This document shows positions 9,886-24,800 of a stretch of 64,000 bases of DNA, piece by piece (position 1 is the stretch's first letter; every line of letters starts with the position of its first letter). A program made the translations under genes and the position numbers. This DNA is from Molossus alvarezi. Taxonomy: Eukaryota > Chordata > Mammalia > Chiroptera > Molossidae. The notes beneath the pieces were generated by a model. It worked only from the letters and a program-made list of their open reading frames with translations. It ran no database searches and was not told the origin of the DNA. The DNA lies in contig CM073905.1 in assembly GCA_037176705.1 (NCBI GenBank), positions 30,722,986 through 30,786,985 on the forward strand, read 5' to 3'.

Positions 9886-12800
9886 GTAGGCTGGACTCCT
9901 ACCCCCAGCTGGTGAGGGCTGGTGACACTGACCCCTGGGCGGGGAGAGGCCGTCACCATGCTCCTCTCTCACGTGCCAGGCTAAAACCTTCGATGTGGCA
10001 GCCCGGATGTAAGAAGTCTGCCTCTTGACCTGGCCCCTTTGAAATGAGCACCTAATGATCAAAAGCCAGGGCTTTGGACTCAGACTGGTCTGCATTCCAA
10101 TCTCAGTTGGTACAGCTCTGCAACCTTGAGGAAGTTACCTAACCTCTCTGAGGCTCAGTGTTCTCATCAGATAATTCTGCCAAGCCAGTGGGGGTGGTCA
10201 TGAGGATTCAGTGAGATAATATATTAAAGTACTCAGCGAAGTCTCTGGCACATAATAACCACTCAATAAATGATATTATTGTCAAAAGAAATGCTTTACA
10301 TTCTAATTTTGGGTCTCCTCACCCAAAAGACATGAGATTGGACGGTCACTGTCTTCTGAGGTGTCAGTCAGTCCAGAGCTCCAGACAGGTCGGGTGCATG
10401 GGACAACCTCTTCAGGGGTACAGCTGCCCTTTCAGGGGGGAGATTTGTACCTACTAGTCATCCCTTAGAAGAAGTCCTTTAACTTCCCACATGCTATCTC
10501 GTCCTCACAGTCTCCTCACACAGTGGGGTAAAGGGCACAAGTGTAGTCATAGTCATTTGACAGATGGGAAGACTGAGGCCCTGGGCGATTCAGTGATGGG
10601 TCTACAAGCCACCCGGCCTCAGCACTCTGCGTTCTCTGAACACTGCTGCTGAGGGCTTTCTTTGCACCAAGGCCTCCGTGAACGGGCTGAGGGACGGGCT
10701 CACTCATTCGTGGGTTCTTTCCCCTCGTATTTGCAGAGAATTTCTGTGCCACGGATGCAGCACTGGGCGGGATGTCGCCCTTGGGGGGCTCATGGTCTAG
10801 TGGAGGGTTAGACAGTTAACAGACATGACAGTATGGAGATTAGGGCTGCGTGGTGTGGGGGGCAGTACCAGGGGCAGATGCATCACCAGAGCCCGGGTGA
10901 GGCAGCAATGAGCATGCTGCCCTGGAAAGGCCTCTCATCAACAGTTCTGGAAAGAAATGTGTTGACAGGACAGTTGTTAAGTTTCAAACAGGAAAGTGGT
11001 GGAGAAAGTAGTGAGAAATAGGTGATAGACATCAATGGTCAGGCAGTGAAATGCAGAGAAAGGCATCAAAGGGGGGCCTATTTTTTGTTTGTTTCTTCTG
11101 CATTGTCCCCTGTGGTGCAGCTCCACCCCTGGATTGGCCCTACCCTTGGTTCCCCTTCACCCCTGAATTGACCCTGCCCCTGGTTCAGCTCTACCCCTGG
11201 ATTGGCTATGCCCCTGGCTCAGCTCCACCCTCTGTCTTAGCTCCACCCCTGGATTGGTCATGCCCCTGGCTCAGCTCCACCCCTGTTTTAGCTCCACCCT
11301 GGATTAGCTCCACCCCTGGCTCAGCTCCATCTCTGGATTGGCCATGTTCCTGGCTCCGCTCCACTACCTGATTTAGCTGTCTCCTATCTCTTGGAGAAGA
11401 AAGTTAATCTAATGCCCCCCTGTTCCTGCTGGTTCGTAACTGTATACCAGAGGCCTCCAAACTGCCTTGGTTGCAGCAGGTAGTGGTGGTTGGAGAGGGA
11501 GAGGAGCTGATGTTCTGAAAAGGCTTTCATTTTAGGGGACTCTGCAACTAGAGTTTGTGGTCTCAGTTTATTGGGGGTAGCCCCCTCTTGAAGCTCCCAG
11601 GTGATGTGACTAGCAGTGATGGGGGATGGCTTAGCCGGATTTCCAGGAGGCCCCGCCTTGCTTTGGAGGCTCTAAGAACAGTTCCAGCCCCTCCCGTCAC
11701 TCTGTCCCAGAACTGAACTTGGCACAGAGTAGGACATCAGGCAACATTTGTTAAATGAATGAATGGCTGTTAGGAATAATTGGGTAATACTATATAATCA
11801 CAGTCCAATTCATTGAGGGCTTACTGTGTGCCAGGCATTGTGTGAAACCCCTGACACTCATGACCTTGTTTAATCCTCCCAACAACCTGCGAGGTCGACT
11901 CCGTTATTATCCCCACTTTACAGATGAGGAAACTGAGGCTCCGGTAGTTTGTGCAAGTTGATTAAGCCACATCTCCGAAGAAGCAGGACTGGAACCCAGG
12001 GCCTATCTGCTTACCCTTTAAGTGGTTCACCCTTCTAGAGACAGGTCAGCCGCCATCACCCTGACCTTGAACATTTTCTGTCTCTTTTCCGCAGGTTTTC
12101 CACCAAGTACTGGATGTCCCAGACGTGCACCGTCTGTGGGAAAGGGATGCTTTTTGGCCTCAAGTGTAAAAATTGCAAGTAAGTGGCTGTACCTGGAGTG
12201 TCGTTTCGCCCACGGTGCCTGATGGCTGCCAGGGCCAATGCGGGCTCTGGAATAGCTCAGGGGGGTTGGTTTCTTGACTCTCAAGAGAGCTGCTTGCTTC
12301 ATTTTTCGCAAACATCTTAAATCAACCCATACGTTTCGGGAAGGGCTCATGGGGAGCAGTTCTGAACGGGAACCCGAGCTGACGGACGATGTTAGGAATG
12401 CATAATGCCGTCTGCTGAGGCATGCTGGTGCCTTGTGTTTTCATAGCATCTGCAATCAGGGGTCGGCAAACTTTTTCTCCAGCTGAGCCAATAGTGACGA
12501 TTCTAGGCTTTGCCGGCCATCGTGTCTGTTACAACTACTCAGCTCTGCCCTGTAGCCCAAAGCAGCCAGGGACAGAACCCAAATGGGCAGGATACACGTG
12601 TGGATTCCCACAAAACCTTATTCACATAAATATTTTGTGGGCTGGCTTGAGCCCCCCTCGGTTCTGAGTTAGAGTTTGCGAAGTCTTTTTCTCCTCTAAG
12701 AGGGGGAATGTGAGGTTCCCCCCGACTTTACAGATGTGAAAGCTGAGTCTTGGCAAGGGTAAGTCTCCTGCCTGAGGTCATACAGCTAGGAGTGGCAGTC

Positions 12801-15800
12801 AGGACTTGAACCCTGGCCCCTGACTCCTGTGGCATCCTGGTGGTCTTGAGTTCCCCCTACCCACCCTGCTTCCACACTTACATTCCAGGTCGGGGCTGGC
12901 AAAAGGTAGGGAGGCTGTAGAAAAACTGTGGTACCCAACGTGGGCTCTTGTGTTTGACTAGGATGGCTTAAATCCTGGCTCTCTCACTTTGTAGCTGTGT
13001 GACCTTGGGCAGGTCACCTCACATTTCTGTTCGTAGTCTTTTCATCTGCACGAGAGGAGGAATCACCATCCCTGCCGGCCCTGCTGGTGAGCATTCAAGA
13101 AGTCGTGCTAAAGGACACCGCCTGGTGGCAGGCTCAGAGCCCTGTCCTCTGTCAAAGGTCGCAAATGCCTTTCTGCCTGGCCTTCCTCTCTCCATCGTAA
13201 ACGTGTATTAAATACCCCCTCTGGTCCAATGGCTGTAAAATAGACAATAACATTCAACTGTATAGAAGAGTTACAAATGCATGTACATCTGTTTGCTGAT
13301 GGTAGACACTTAGCTTATTTATTTATTTTTATCCTCACGTGAGGACAGTTTTGCACTTATCTTCAGATAGAGCAGGAGGGAGGGGGTGAAGAGAGAGAGA
13401 AACATCGATGTGAGAGAGACACATCCACTGGCTGCCACCCACACGACCCCAGTAGGGGCGGGGACAAACTGCAACCGAGGTACGTACCCTTAGCCAGAAC
13501 CAAACCCAGGCTCCTTGGTCCTCAGGCTGACGCTCTAACCACTGAGCAAACCTGCCAGGGCTAGACACTTAGTTTAAAAGGTGGCAGGAAACTTTCGCCA
13601 TAGCCTTGTCCAGCCCAGGCTGGGAACCCTCATGGGGCTCCTTTAGATCTCCACTCCCTGCCTGTGACGGAGGAAGTCTGGCGGCAGGGAGGGCTCCCTT
13701 CTCTGTAGGCAGGCTTGCTTAGTTCCAGCCCCCAAGGAGCCTTCAGCTCCATGGCACACAGGGAAGACAGGCAGGGCAGCAAATACCAAGCACCCGTGTT
13801 TGGGGACCTGCCTCCCCCCTTGGTCCTCCACAGACCCAGGCTCTCAGGCGAGGCCCCGGGATGGCCACCCCTGGTCTTTCTGACTCCGAGAGGCACGAGG
13901 CCAGGCCCTCAGGTCCAACTGGAAGGCAGTCTGATTTGCCCCGAACCCCAGCTGCTCCGGGCCTGTCTCATCTGTGTCTAGTCACACCGCGTTCGGTGGG
14001 GAAAACGGCACCTTTCACATCCTCACGCCTGCAGAGCCGAGGCTTGGAAGTCAGGTAATTAGGTGACAGGGACGCAGCCAGGAGTCCGCAAGGCTGAAGG
14101 CTTCTGAGCCAGGCTAATTTTCGGCACTGGATGCAGAACTCGGAGGCGGCCTTTGCTCCTGCTCCCTGTTCTAGAAGTAACGAGCAAAGGCTCAGCCCCT
14201 GCCAAGGGCGGGGGGAGGAGCGGGGAGGCGTGAGGAGCCGCCGGAGAGGGCTGGCTTTGGAAGCACAGGCTTTGGAAGCAATCAGAACCGAGCGTGAGCC
14301 CCCGCTCCATTGCTGCTGTCCCCGTGTGAGCCCGAGCAAGATGCTTGTCATCTGGGAGCTCAGTTTCCTTATCCGCAAAGTGGGTGTGCCAGGAGCATCC
14401 GCCACAGGACTGTTGGAAGGAGTCAGCGAAATGTCCTTGCGATGTGTCATCACAGAACTTTCCTCCTCACTCCCCGTGTGCAAAAGTGACTCCTGGCGCG
14501 AAGGCGGCAGAATGCAAAGCAAGCCCTGCTCGGACTGTGCCGGGGGCACCCGTCTGCCCAGCCCTTAGGAGCACTGCCGCAGTGCTGCAAACAGTCTGGC
14601 GCTGCTGCACCGTTCCTGCATCATCAGGAATGTTGCCACTGTACCTGTCAACACTGTACCTGTGCCTGTGCTCTCTCCAGGACGTAACAATGAGCACACG
14701 TCACAGACATCTCCAGTTTGAACTTCCGTGAACAAAATCTTGCAGTTTTTGCATTAAGAACAGTGAGGATGGATGGTCGTTTATATTTGTTTCCAAAGGC
14801 TGCAAAATGTTGGACACACTTCTGGGCAGATGGAAGGTTTGGATGAGGGACAGAAATGGGTAAGGCACAGACCCCATTGTCAAGGAGGTTAGGGGAGGTG
14901 CAGCTAGAGGGGAATGAACTTCAGTGGAACCGAACCCATGCCTGAAGAACAGTGACAGGTGGAATTTCAGAGTCGGGCACCAGAACTGGGGAGGCCGCTT
15001 CTTAGAAAAAATGGGCGGAGCCATTTGTTTATTTCCTCCCCTCGTGTTAATTGAGCACCTGCTATGCCGGGCACTGTCCTAGACACAGGGGAAATAACAA
15101 TGGATGAAACCAGCAAAATCTCTGCCCTCACGGAATTTACAAGCTGGTGGGATGGGGGGTGGGCACAGACAGTAAAGAAAGTAGATTAGTCAAATAGATC
15201 ATTTGTTCAGATGATGCTTAAGTCCTAAGGAGAAGAACAAAATGGGAAAAGATAGGAAGGGCCAGGGGAGGGACTGCAATTTCAGTTGAAGCGCTCAGAG
15301 AAGGTCTTACAGCCGAGGGGGAGCTTTGGGGAAATAGTAGTTTGCGGTGCAGGTCCTTTTCTGTTTTCTTCAAGTATTTCCCAGAGGATTGGATTCGAGT
15401 TTTTTGTTTGTTTTAAATCTAGTGCAATCCTGGTTCTGTCCGTGCCAGAAACTCCCTGGTTGACAAGGATCTGATTAGAACCATGCCTCTCCACGTGTGG
15501 TCCCTGGTCCGGCAGCATCAGCATCAGCATCACCTGGGAACTGGTTAGAAATGCAGGGTCTCAGGCCCCACCCCAGACCTGCTGCACGAGAGGCAGCATT
15601 TTAAGATCGACCTGGCGATTCTTCCGCGCATCCAGGTTTGAGAAGCACCGCTCCAGGTGTTTGTTCTCCAAATTCCCTCGCACAAAGCTCATTTTCTTTT
15701 TCTTTTGGATCATGGATCTCGAACTCGAGCGTGCATCAGAATTCCCCGGGGGGTTGTTCACACACAGATTCCTGGGCTCACCCCCGAGTTTCTGCTTCAG

Positions 15801-18800
15801 CAGCTCTGGGTGGGTTCCTAGAATCGGGGTTTCTAAGAAGTTCCCGGGTGCTGCTAAGACGGCTGGTCCTAGGACCACGTCTGAGCACAACGACTCTATA
15901 TCAAAGTAGCAGTTTGATAAAAGTCAAACTTTATGTTGAGTTTTTTTTTTTTTACAGCGTCGTCACTCTTGACTGATTACTTTTCAGGCTCTTCTGCTAT
16001 CGCAGCCCTTGTAGACTGGAGTCTTGTTCATCATAGTCCGTCCAGCAAATCCATCCAGAAAATATCTGTGTGGTGGTCAGAAAGATAAGGACGGCCCTGG
16101 CCGGCTTGGCTCAGCAGTTAGAGCATCGGCTGGCGGACCAATGAGTCGTAGGTTCAATTCCGGTCAAGGGCACGTACCTCGGTTATGTTTCGTCCCCGGC
16201 CCTGGTCCGGGTCGTGCGGGAGGCAACCAGGCGATGTGTCTCTCTCATGTCGATGTGTGTGTGTCTGTCTGTCTCTCTCTCTCCCCTCTTTCCCTCCTAC
16301 TCCATCTGAAGATAAATAGAAAAATATCCTCAGGTGAGGATTTAAAAACGAGAGAGAAGGAATGACTAGGAACCCAGGCTGTGGGTTAGACACACACCTG
16401 TATGTACATCCCAACTCTCCCACTAATGGGTATGTGACCACTTCTGAGCCTCAGTTTCTTCCTCTGTTGAAAGAGGAAAATAATGACATTATTCACATAA
16501 TGTCTAATTCGTAGATAATATCTATTTTTACATATTGTCTTGCCAGACTATTATTTTTTTTTAATCAGTGAGATAAAAAGGTAACATGCTCAGCCTTAAG
16601 AAACCAAAGTGAATACTGTTATCAACCTTATGAATTAATTTTGGGGCAGCGCTCCCCCCCAGGAAGCCAGGATACTGCTGAATGTCTAACCCCCTCCCCT
16701 CCTGCTTCTGTTTCATGCCCACTTCCTCCGGAATTAGCATCAGCTGTCTTGTCGGCGTTCTGAATAGAGAGATGAATGAACTAATAGGAAGTCAGGCTCA
16801 CACCGAATCTGCAGCTATCTAAACGGAGGCGTTTCCGTCCGATAGGCTCAGAGCGCGGAATGGAGTTCGGTTCTAAGTGGTCGCGTGTCAGCTCAGCCCG
16901 AGTGCTGTCCGGTCACTGCACTCGGCTGGCCGAGGTTTGCGTGGGCAGGAAGGTGCCGATGGGTCTCCCAGCCTCAGTCATGTTTCACCTGCCTCTTCCC
17001 TCCCCTCAGGGCCTTTCTGCGCGTTTGTGCCCAGCTGAGGGCCGGGTGCTCGGAGCCTCTCCCCCGATCCGTGTTCCTGGCAGGAATGCACGCTCGGCGG
17101 AGATCTGGGTGGCTTGTACCCCAGAAAACAAGAGTTTGAACCAGGGTGCTTTTTTCCTGCACGGGCTGGAGTCTGAAAGGGAAGGGGCGTCTTGTAAAAC
17201 CACCGATGGGGAAGTAGCATTTTAACTGTCGTGTATGCGTGTTTTAGCCTCCCCACAGTCTCCTTCTATAGACCGTGCTTGGGTTCTGGGCCTTCTGGGC
17301 AGGTCAGCAGCCATGTGAGGGACTCTGTGTTGCTGTTTGAGGTCCGACGGGGAGAAAGACACAGTGGTTGCCTTCCACTTGCCCATAATCGCCACCAGTT
17401 CTCAGGGTGTGCCCTGCCCCCCTGAAACTATAATGAAGTTAGGTATTAAGTCTGGGATCACGGTGGAAGCTCAAAACTGTAGCTTCTCGACCCCCCCCCC
17501 CCAACTGGCCCCAACTCCAGGGCAGGGCCAAGAAATCTGCAGTTTTTTAAATATATGTTTTTATTGAGGCTTTTAGAGAGAGAGGAAGGGAGAGAGAGAG
17601 AGAAACATCTGTGCAAGTGAGAAACATGGATCGGCTGCCTCCTGCACGCCCCCTACTGGGGATGGAGCCCATAAACCCGGGCATGTGCCCTGACCGGGAA
17701 TCGAACCGAGACCTCTCAGTCCATGGGATGACGCTCAGTCCACTGAGCCGTGCCAGCTGGGCTGAAATCTGCATTTTAAGAAGCCTCCCAGATAATTCAT
17801 GTTTGCACTGACTTGTGAGGGAAGAACGTTGATCCAGAGGGAAGGATGAACAGGGTAGGTGATTGCAGTTGATCCTTGAACAGTGTCGGGGTTAGCGGTG
17901 CCGACCCTGCACAGTTGAAAACGAATATAACCTTTGATTCCCGAAAAAACTTAACTAATAGCCTACTGTTGACCGGAAGCCTTACCAATAACTTAAACAG
18001 CTGAAGAACACATATTTTGCCAGTTATGTGAATTACATCCTGTGTTCTTACAATGAAGAAAGCTAGAGAAGAGAAAATGTTATTAAGAGAATCCTAAGGA
18101 AGAGAAAATAACATGTGCAGAACTGTACGTATTTGTGGAAAAATATCTGTGTGTGAGTGGACCTGCCCAGTTCAAACCTGTGCTGTTCAGGGGTCAACTG
18201 TACTGTCACTGGGAGAAATGCTGGGGCCGCCCCGCGGTGGGGGAGACACTCTATACATCAGGGAAATGTCCTCGAGGACTTCGAAGTCGCCGGGGCAGCA
18301 TGGGACAGGACAGGTGCAGAAGGGCTAAGGGAACAACGCAGAGGTGGGCATCAGGGTGCAGAAGGGCTTGAGAGTGTTTTGCAGTTGTACCAGGCAGGGC
18401 CTGGGGTCGGAGGAGACCCACTCGGCTTTGCCGTCACAGAGCACGGCCCTGCTGCTATGACTCACCCCGCTGCTTCCTGGGGCTCCAGGCCAGGGTGGGG
18501 GACCCTCACTGCCCACCCAGTCCCACTGCCGGGAAAGAAGCCTCCGACTCTGAGGCTCTTGCCGTGCTGCAGGGGGTTGGTTGCGGAGCACAGGCCTGGG
18601 GGAGAATGTTGGGGTCAGAGAGGACCCTCTCCTGGGTGGTAGAGCGGGGGGTGGAGGGCAGAAGCCAGGAGTTGTGAGTCACCTGCTCTTAGGGCCTGAG
18701 GTGAGGAGGGTGTGGACATCAGAAGACCTCGCAGATGCTAAGACTCGTTTTCTCTAGGACCGCGGGGTAGTCACGCCTGTGCTCTGAAGACAGGGTGGTA

Positions 18801-21800
18801 AACCAGTGGCCGCTGGGGACAGCTTCCCCGCACTCACGTGTGTCTTGACGTCCTGTTCCCATCCCCAGTCACCTCGGGTCGTCGCTGCTGTGGCTCTGCT
18901 GCTCTGAGACCTTCTCTGGAGGCTTGTCCCTGGTGACTGCAGCTGCCTCAGCCAGAGATGCTGGGAGTGAGCCTCCCTCAGGGGCTGAGCCGGGGACTCA
19001 CTGGTGCGCTAGCCCAGCCCGCGTGCTTCAAGGCAGACAGACGCCATGAGCATTTCACGTCGCGGAGACCCCCCCAGGCCGAGACTAGAGTCACCTGAAG
19101 CCATGTCCTTGCTTAGCTTCTCCCCCATTTCCTACCCCACTCCTGCCACGATGGAGTGAGCTTCTCTTACAGAACTCCCTCCAGAAAGCACTTGCACGAA
19201 CGCCCGTCTTGGAGTCGGCTTCCGGGGAGCCCAACGCGGTAAAACAGCATCAGGGTCCAGAGTCCGCAGCCAGAGAGAGTTGAGTTCAGGTTCTGGCCCT
19301 GCCACCTCCCAGCTGGGCGACTCTGGAAAAGCTTCTCAACGTCTCTGATGGAAAGTGAGGCTGCTTAACACATTCCTTCGATGTGATAAGACACGTGAGG
19401 GTTCCAGTCACATTGATGACTTGGGGATTCCTTCAAGTCAGGATTTTATTTTTATTTATTTTTTATTTTTTTATCCTCACCCGAGGACATTTTTCCATAT
19501 TTTGTTCAGATAGAGTAGGAGGGAGAGAGGGAGAGAGAGAAACATCCACGTGAAAGGGACACATCGACTGGCTGCCACCTGCACAACCCAACCAGGGCTG
19601 GGGACAAACTGCAACCGAGGTACATGCCCTTAGCGGGAACCGAACCCCAGTCTCTCTGGACCGCAGACCGACGCTCTAACCGCTGAGCCAAACCGGCCAG
19701 GGCCAAATCAGAATCTTTAAATAAGTTGTCCAGCATTTCCTCCATCACCAAGATGGATTTTCTATTCTTACAAAGTATTAAAAAAAATGAAAACAAAAAC
19801 AAAAAAAACCACACCTACCCACCATGTCACCTCTGTGGGTTGAAGCAAGGTCAATGGTCTGGAAAATGGAGTTTATTTCCTGCTTTTCTGTAGTTCTTGT
19901 TCTCTGTTTTTCCTTGGGGATTTTCCGAACCAGCCACCTTCGGAGACATAAAGGGTTTATGTCTGTGTTTCTCAACTGGGCACTGTTGACATTCTGGGCC
20001 GGGCAGTTCTTGGCCTGGGGCTCTCTTGTGCATTGCAGGATGTTTCGAAGAATTGTTGGCCTTCACCCACGAAATGCTGGTAGCCCCCGACTCCACCCTC
20101 GGTTGTGACAACCAGAAATGTCTCCAGACATTGCCTAATGTTCCTGGGTGGGGGAGGAGGGCAGCAAGTGCCCCGAGTGAGCAATAAGTCACTCATTCCG
20201 CCCCCTGGGACTGTGGTACGCGTTACTCGGTCTCAGCGTGCTAGCCTCCAAGCGCTGTTGGTGAAATATTTAGCAGGTGTTGGAGCGATCGAGCATCTCG
20301 GTTTCTCTGGGACTTCCCTGGGTTGAGCGCTGTAAGTCCCACGTCACAGGTGACCCAGGTCGGCTCGAGGAAGGTCTGTGTGGAACCATTTCTCGTGTTC
20401 CAACTAAGGTCACTGCCCACTCCTGTAGGATTGTGACCCAGAAGCATTTCCCTAGAAAGGGAGAGAGAGGTGTTTGGAAACCTGAGTGAACCAGCCCAAG
20501 ATTTTCCGTTTACTCCAGTGGTGTTTTAATGCACTTTTTGGGTCCCTTCGCCTCCTGCCTGCAGTAGCCTGGTTGGGTGTCTCTTTCTTTTCCCGCACGA
20601 GGTCACTTGGCGGATTTTTGTTGGAATCAGCCATGTATCCCTTCATCCAGTTTTGCTCTGTTAATGGGTCTTTGCGCTTGGATTTCCTGTGCTCTGTGGT
20701 TCCCTTCCTGTCCTGTATGGCCCCCTAGCCTGTGTTCTTGCATCAACTGCAGTGTTCTATCTGTGATGAGGAGATAACAACCGGAAGTGAGCCACGGTTG
20801 GTTTGAGCCACTGGGCACATTGATGTCCCAGCCCTTGGAAAATGGGGGACATGATGAGCGCTGATGTCGCAGCCGCTGTGAAGTTCCCGGGGAGCGTCAG
20901 GAGTTTGTACAGTAGGCAGGACAGTGACAGGATGTAATCATGAGCATGCATGTCAGAGGTCACCAGCTTGAAGCCTGAACCTACTTTTCCATTGATGGAA
21001 ACACTTCAGTTTTTGCCATCATCATAATGGGAATGCATGGGCCCTTATATGTGTTTTTACCTATTTTAAGCAAAACTGTGGGTCTCATTACAGCTGTGTG
21101 TGAGGGATGATTATAACTTTACTGAGGGCTGAGGTGGGAGTTGAGTGTGATGATGATGATGATGGTGGTGATGGTGATGATGATACCTTGTACGGAGGAC
21201 TTACTAAGGGCCAGGCATTTTGTTAAACACTTAACTTGGATGATCTCATTTAATTCTTGCAACCACCATGGAAGGTGTAGGGTCTGTTATCATCCCCATT
21301 TTACAGATGAGGAAGCAGAGACCTTCAGGATTAAATAGCTGACCCAACTTCTCATGGAGGGTGCCTCTGCTCCTCGAATTTAAAATCCATCTGATTCAAG
21401 AGCCTGGACTCCTAACCACTTTACATGGGCAAAGAGCTGCCACACAGTAGGGCGGCAACAGACACCAGCCCCCTACTCTGCTTCTTCCTGAACAAAATAA
21501 TCAAAACAGAATGTGAGACTCTGATCTTAACCTGACCCTAGACCAGAGCTATTAGTCCTTTCCTCCTCCCTCCTCCCACCTGCCACCCTCTCCCATTGGC
21601 TTTTCTTAAACTGAAAGATGACCAATGGGTCTTTGTCTTCTGATAAACACCTCCAGGTCATGGGACCCAAGATGACTCTATGGTCGCTCTCTCTTCTCTC
21701 GGGGAAGATGGGGGATGAGGCAGATCAGAGGGGCATCCCCAACAGCTAATAAACCTCCAGGCTCTGTACACATCTTCTAGGGGGGAACCGTGCTGTGGAT

Positions 21801-24800
21801 TTTCCGATTATTTTTCATTCTGCCACTGGCGTCTGCCGTCTGATTTGTATATTCATGCTCCCCAACACCGTCCTCGTTTTTGTGATTGGGTTTTTCCTTC
21901 CTACAAGTTAAAGGCCAGAAGGTTTAACCCTACTGTGATGTCAGCAGAGGGAAGGGGTGTTTTGATATCCTTCACTGAGAACATACAGAGACGTTTCTAG
22001 AAGCACTTGGCTCGAAGAAGAGACCACAAGGGAACCAAACTGAGACAGAACTGCTGGGCTGGGCTACTCAATGAAACACGCCCCGAGGTAAAGGGGGTCA
22101 TGACTTAGTTCGCTGATTTTGCAAGACGTTTCGGTGCTTAGTGCCCAGACGAGGTACTTCAAAAATGCTCATCCAGCCTTCACCGTGCTGTTGAAAAACC
22201 TGACCTCGGTTCCCCCTTGCTCTCAGAATAAAAATCCCGTCTCAGGAGGAGACACCCACCATCCCTTGCTTACCTCTCTGTCCTCCTTCCTCATTACTCC
22301 CCTTTCATGCACGAGGGGAAGGAAGCTTTCCATCACTGAGCAAAAGCCACAAGGGATGTTGCCTTGGGGGAGGAGAAAGCGCAGAGAGGAGGGATGCAGA
22401 GGGGCTCACCTGCATCCCACAAACGTTCAAGGGATGCTGTTCGTAAGAAACATCACTTTTCAAAAAACAAATTTGGGTAGAGACCACTAACGCTCCTACA
22501 TCAGTAGCGTTTGACGGGTCCTGACTTTTTCTTCTCCCCTCCTCTGCGCCCCCATCTCTCCGGCATTTATTCAGCAGGTGATGCTCAGCCACCGTGCCAG
22601 GCACTGAGGGGCTGGTAGGAAAGGGAGCCGGAGGAAGACCCAGAGCCCGCCCTCCAGACAAATTCCCATATTTAATTTTCAGACGGAGAGGAGGCCTCAT
22701 GTCGCCGGCAGCTCCTTTGGGGAAAAAGCTGACATGCATGAGCAACTTTCCTTGATAAATGAAGCTTTATCCTATTAGCCTTGAAGTTTAAAGAAGAAGA
22801 ACCATTTTTTAATGAATGTTTTCAATAAATCCTTTCCAGGTTTCTGGCTGGGCACGGCCCGCCCGGCACAGCCAGTGTGCGTGGGCACTCACCTGGGTAT
22901 GTTCTCAAGTGATGCTCACCACAGTTTGGGGGAGGTCCCTGGACCCCAGCAAGGCAGACGGATGTCCCCTTGGTCTGAGGAAGGGAAACCGTGACTCAGC
23001 GTTTTGGTATGAGGACTTTGGGACAGACCACACTTGTAGTCTGATCACTGCCTCCTGTAATAATCACCATGTCTTAGTTGACCTCCGTGTCTCTGCAGAC
23101 CTTGAGACAAGAACTCAAGGGCAGATGGTTTATTGGAGAGAAGATTCCAGACCCCACCCATAGGGGAGTTGGGGAGAGAGACAGGGAAGGAAAAGCAGCC
23201 AACCAGGCGCCTCCAGGAGCCATTATGGGCACCTGGGGTCCAACCCCGCCTTGATACACCCCTTAGTTGTCGCACCCAAGACAGAGGAGGGCAGATCCTG
23301 GATGTGCGGGCGCTAGTTCTGACACCTGAACCTCCGGGCAAGGGCGAAGTGTCTGCACACCGAGATGGTTCTGCCGGGGATGAGCCGTGGTTGTGTTCCC
23401 ACGCCCGGCACTGCCCTCTGGGGCTGCTCCTCACCCCTCAGCCGGAGGGAAAGGAGAGCTTCCGTCACTGCCCTGGTTCGGTGCCTCCTACAGCCAGAGC
23501 CTCTGAGAGATGAGAGGTCGCCTTCGGCACCGCCGAGCCAGGTTTTCTGCCAGGACAAGTCCGTTAACCTCAGCTTTTCCATCTGTAAAATGGGAATGAT
23601 GATAACACGCACTTCGTAAGGTTGTTATAAAGAGCCACTGGTATAGTGTATGTAAAATGTTTAGTCCAGTGGCTGTCAAATGAGCTTTCAAGTAAATGGT
23701 AGATGATTATTAGGATTGGTTGATGATGATGATCAATATAGATTGATAGGGGGAAATGTCTTTCACACTATGAAGTGGGCACTGTTGCTGCCCACTCTTG
23801 GGCCACCCAGGGCTCACCCCTGAGAGTGGGGTGCCAGCCAATCTCTAGGGTTAACTTCTTGGGTGCCAAGGATAACGCCTTTCAGCAGCTGCCCTGTCTC
23901 ATCGTACATCTTGGTGTCTTCAGAATGCAGAGCTTTCTGAACCTCTGGGGCATCCCTTCTATCCACTCATCCACCCACACCCACCCATTGATCCATCCAC
24001 CCGTCCGTCCACCCGTTGTCATGAGCAAGGGAGCCTCCCCGAAAGGAGTCGCTCTCACATGTGTCTCTCCACACGCCAGGTTTACTAGGGGAGACCCCCC
24101 CCCCCCGCAGTGAGCCAAGAGAGTCACACGCAGGTTACACACAGAGAGGGGAGCTTAGGCCACAGAAGTGAGCAGAGAGAGCGTCCGGCAGGAGGTCCGG
24201 TCACTGGCAGCATCCGCAGTGGTCTGAAGCCAGGTGACTGCAGTGGCGGCACATGTCTGGTGGAGTGGAAGTCCCACAGGGCTCCGAGTGCGACCCGGGG
24301 GTACAGCCAGGCTCAAGTGTTAAATGGTTGAAGCTCTGTGTTCTTATAGCCCACAATGGGTGGGGTTCCAACTCATATTGGTGTCCAGACGGAGTTCTTT
24401 TCTGAGCATCTGGACTGGTAGTCCTAGGCATTTCTATTACATCGCATTACCTCAGTCTTGATACTGAAGTTGACATGACTGTCATGGCTGACAGTGACTC
24501 CTAATAGATTGTTAAAGGTGTCCAAAAAGCCCACTTTGCTTTCCTCTATACACCCATCCATCCCGCCATTCACTCTCTGTCCATCTATTCAACCACCTAT
24601 CCATTATCCATCTATCTATCCATCCATCATCCATCCATCCATCCATCCATCATCCATCCATCCACCCATCCATCCATCCATTTATCCATGCATCTGTGCA
24701 TCCTTCCATACGTCCATCATCCATCTATCCATCCATCCATCCATTTATCCATGCATCTGTGCATCCTTCCATACGTCCATCATCCATCCATCCATCCATT

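Larger units (their letters stand above)
9886..12094 (+). other. KSR2 intron between window exons 1 and 2
   Basis: A 2.2-kb GT-AG intron. It holds a sense MIR (10065-10290), a minisatellite built on CTCCACCCCTGG and GATTGG (11118-11375), and an antisense MIR (11805-12010) ending about 85 bp before the exon. I see nothing further in 10291-11117 and 11376-11804. Confidence 0.9.

Noticed and set aside
13968..14549. A 193-codon open frame on the minus strand
   Set aside because: No known motif, no splice or promoter context, overlaps MIR-like sequence.
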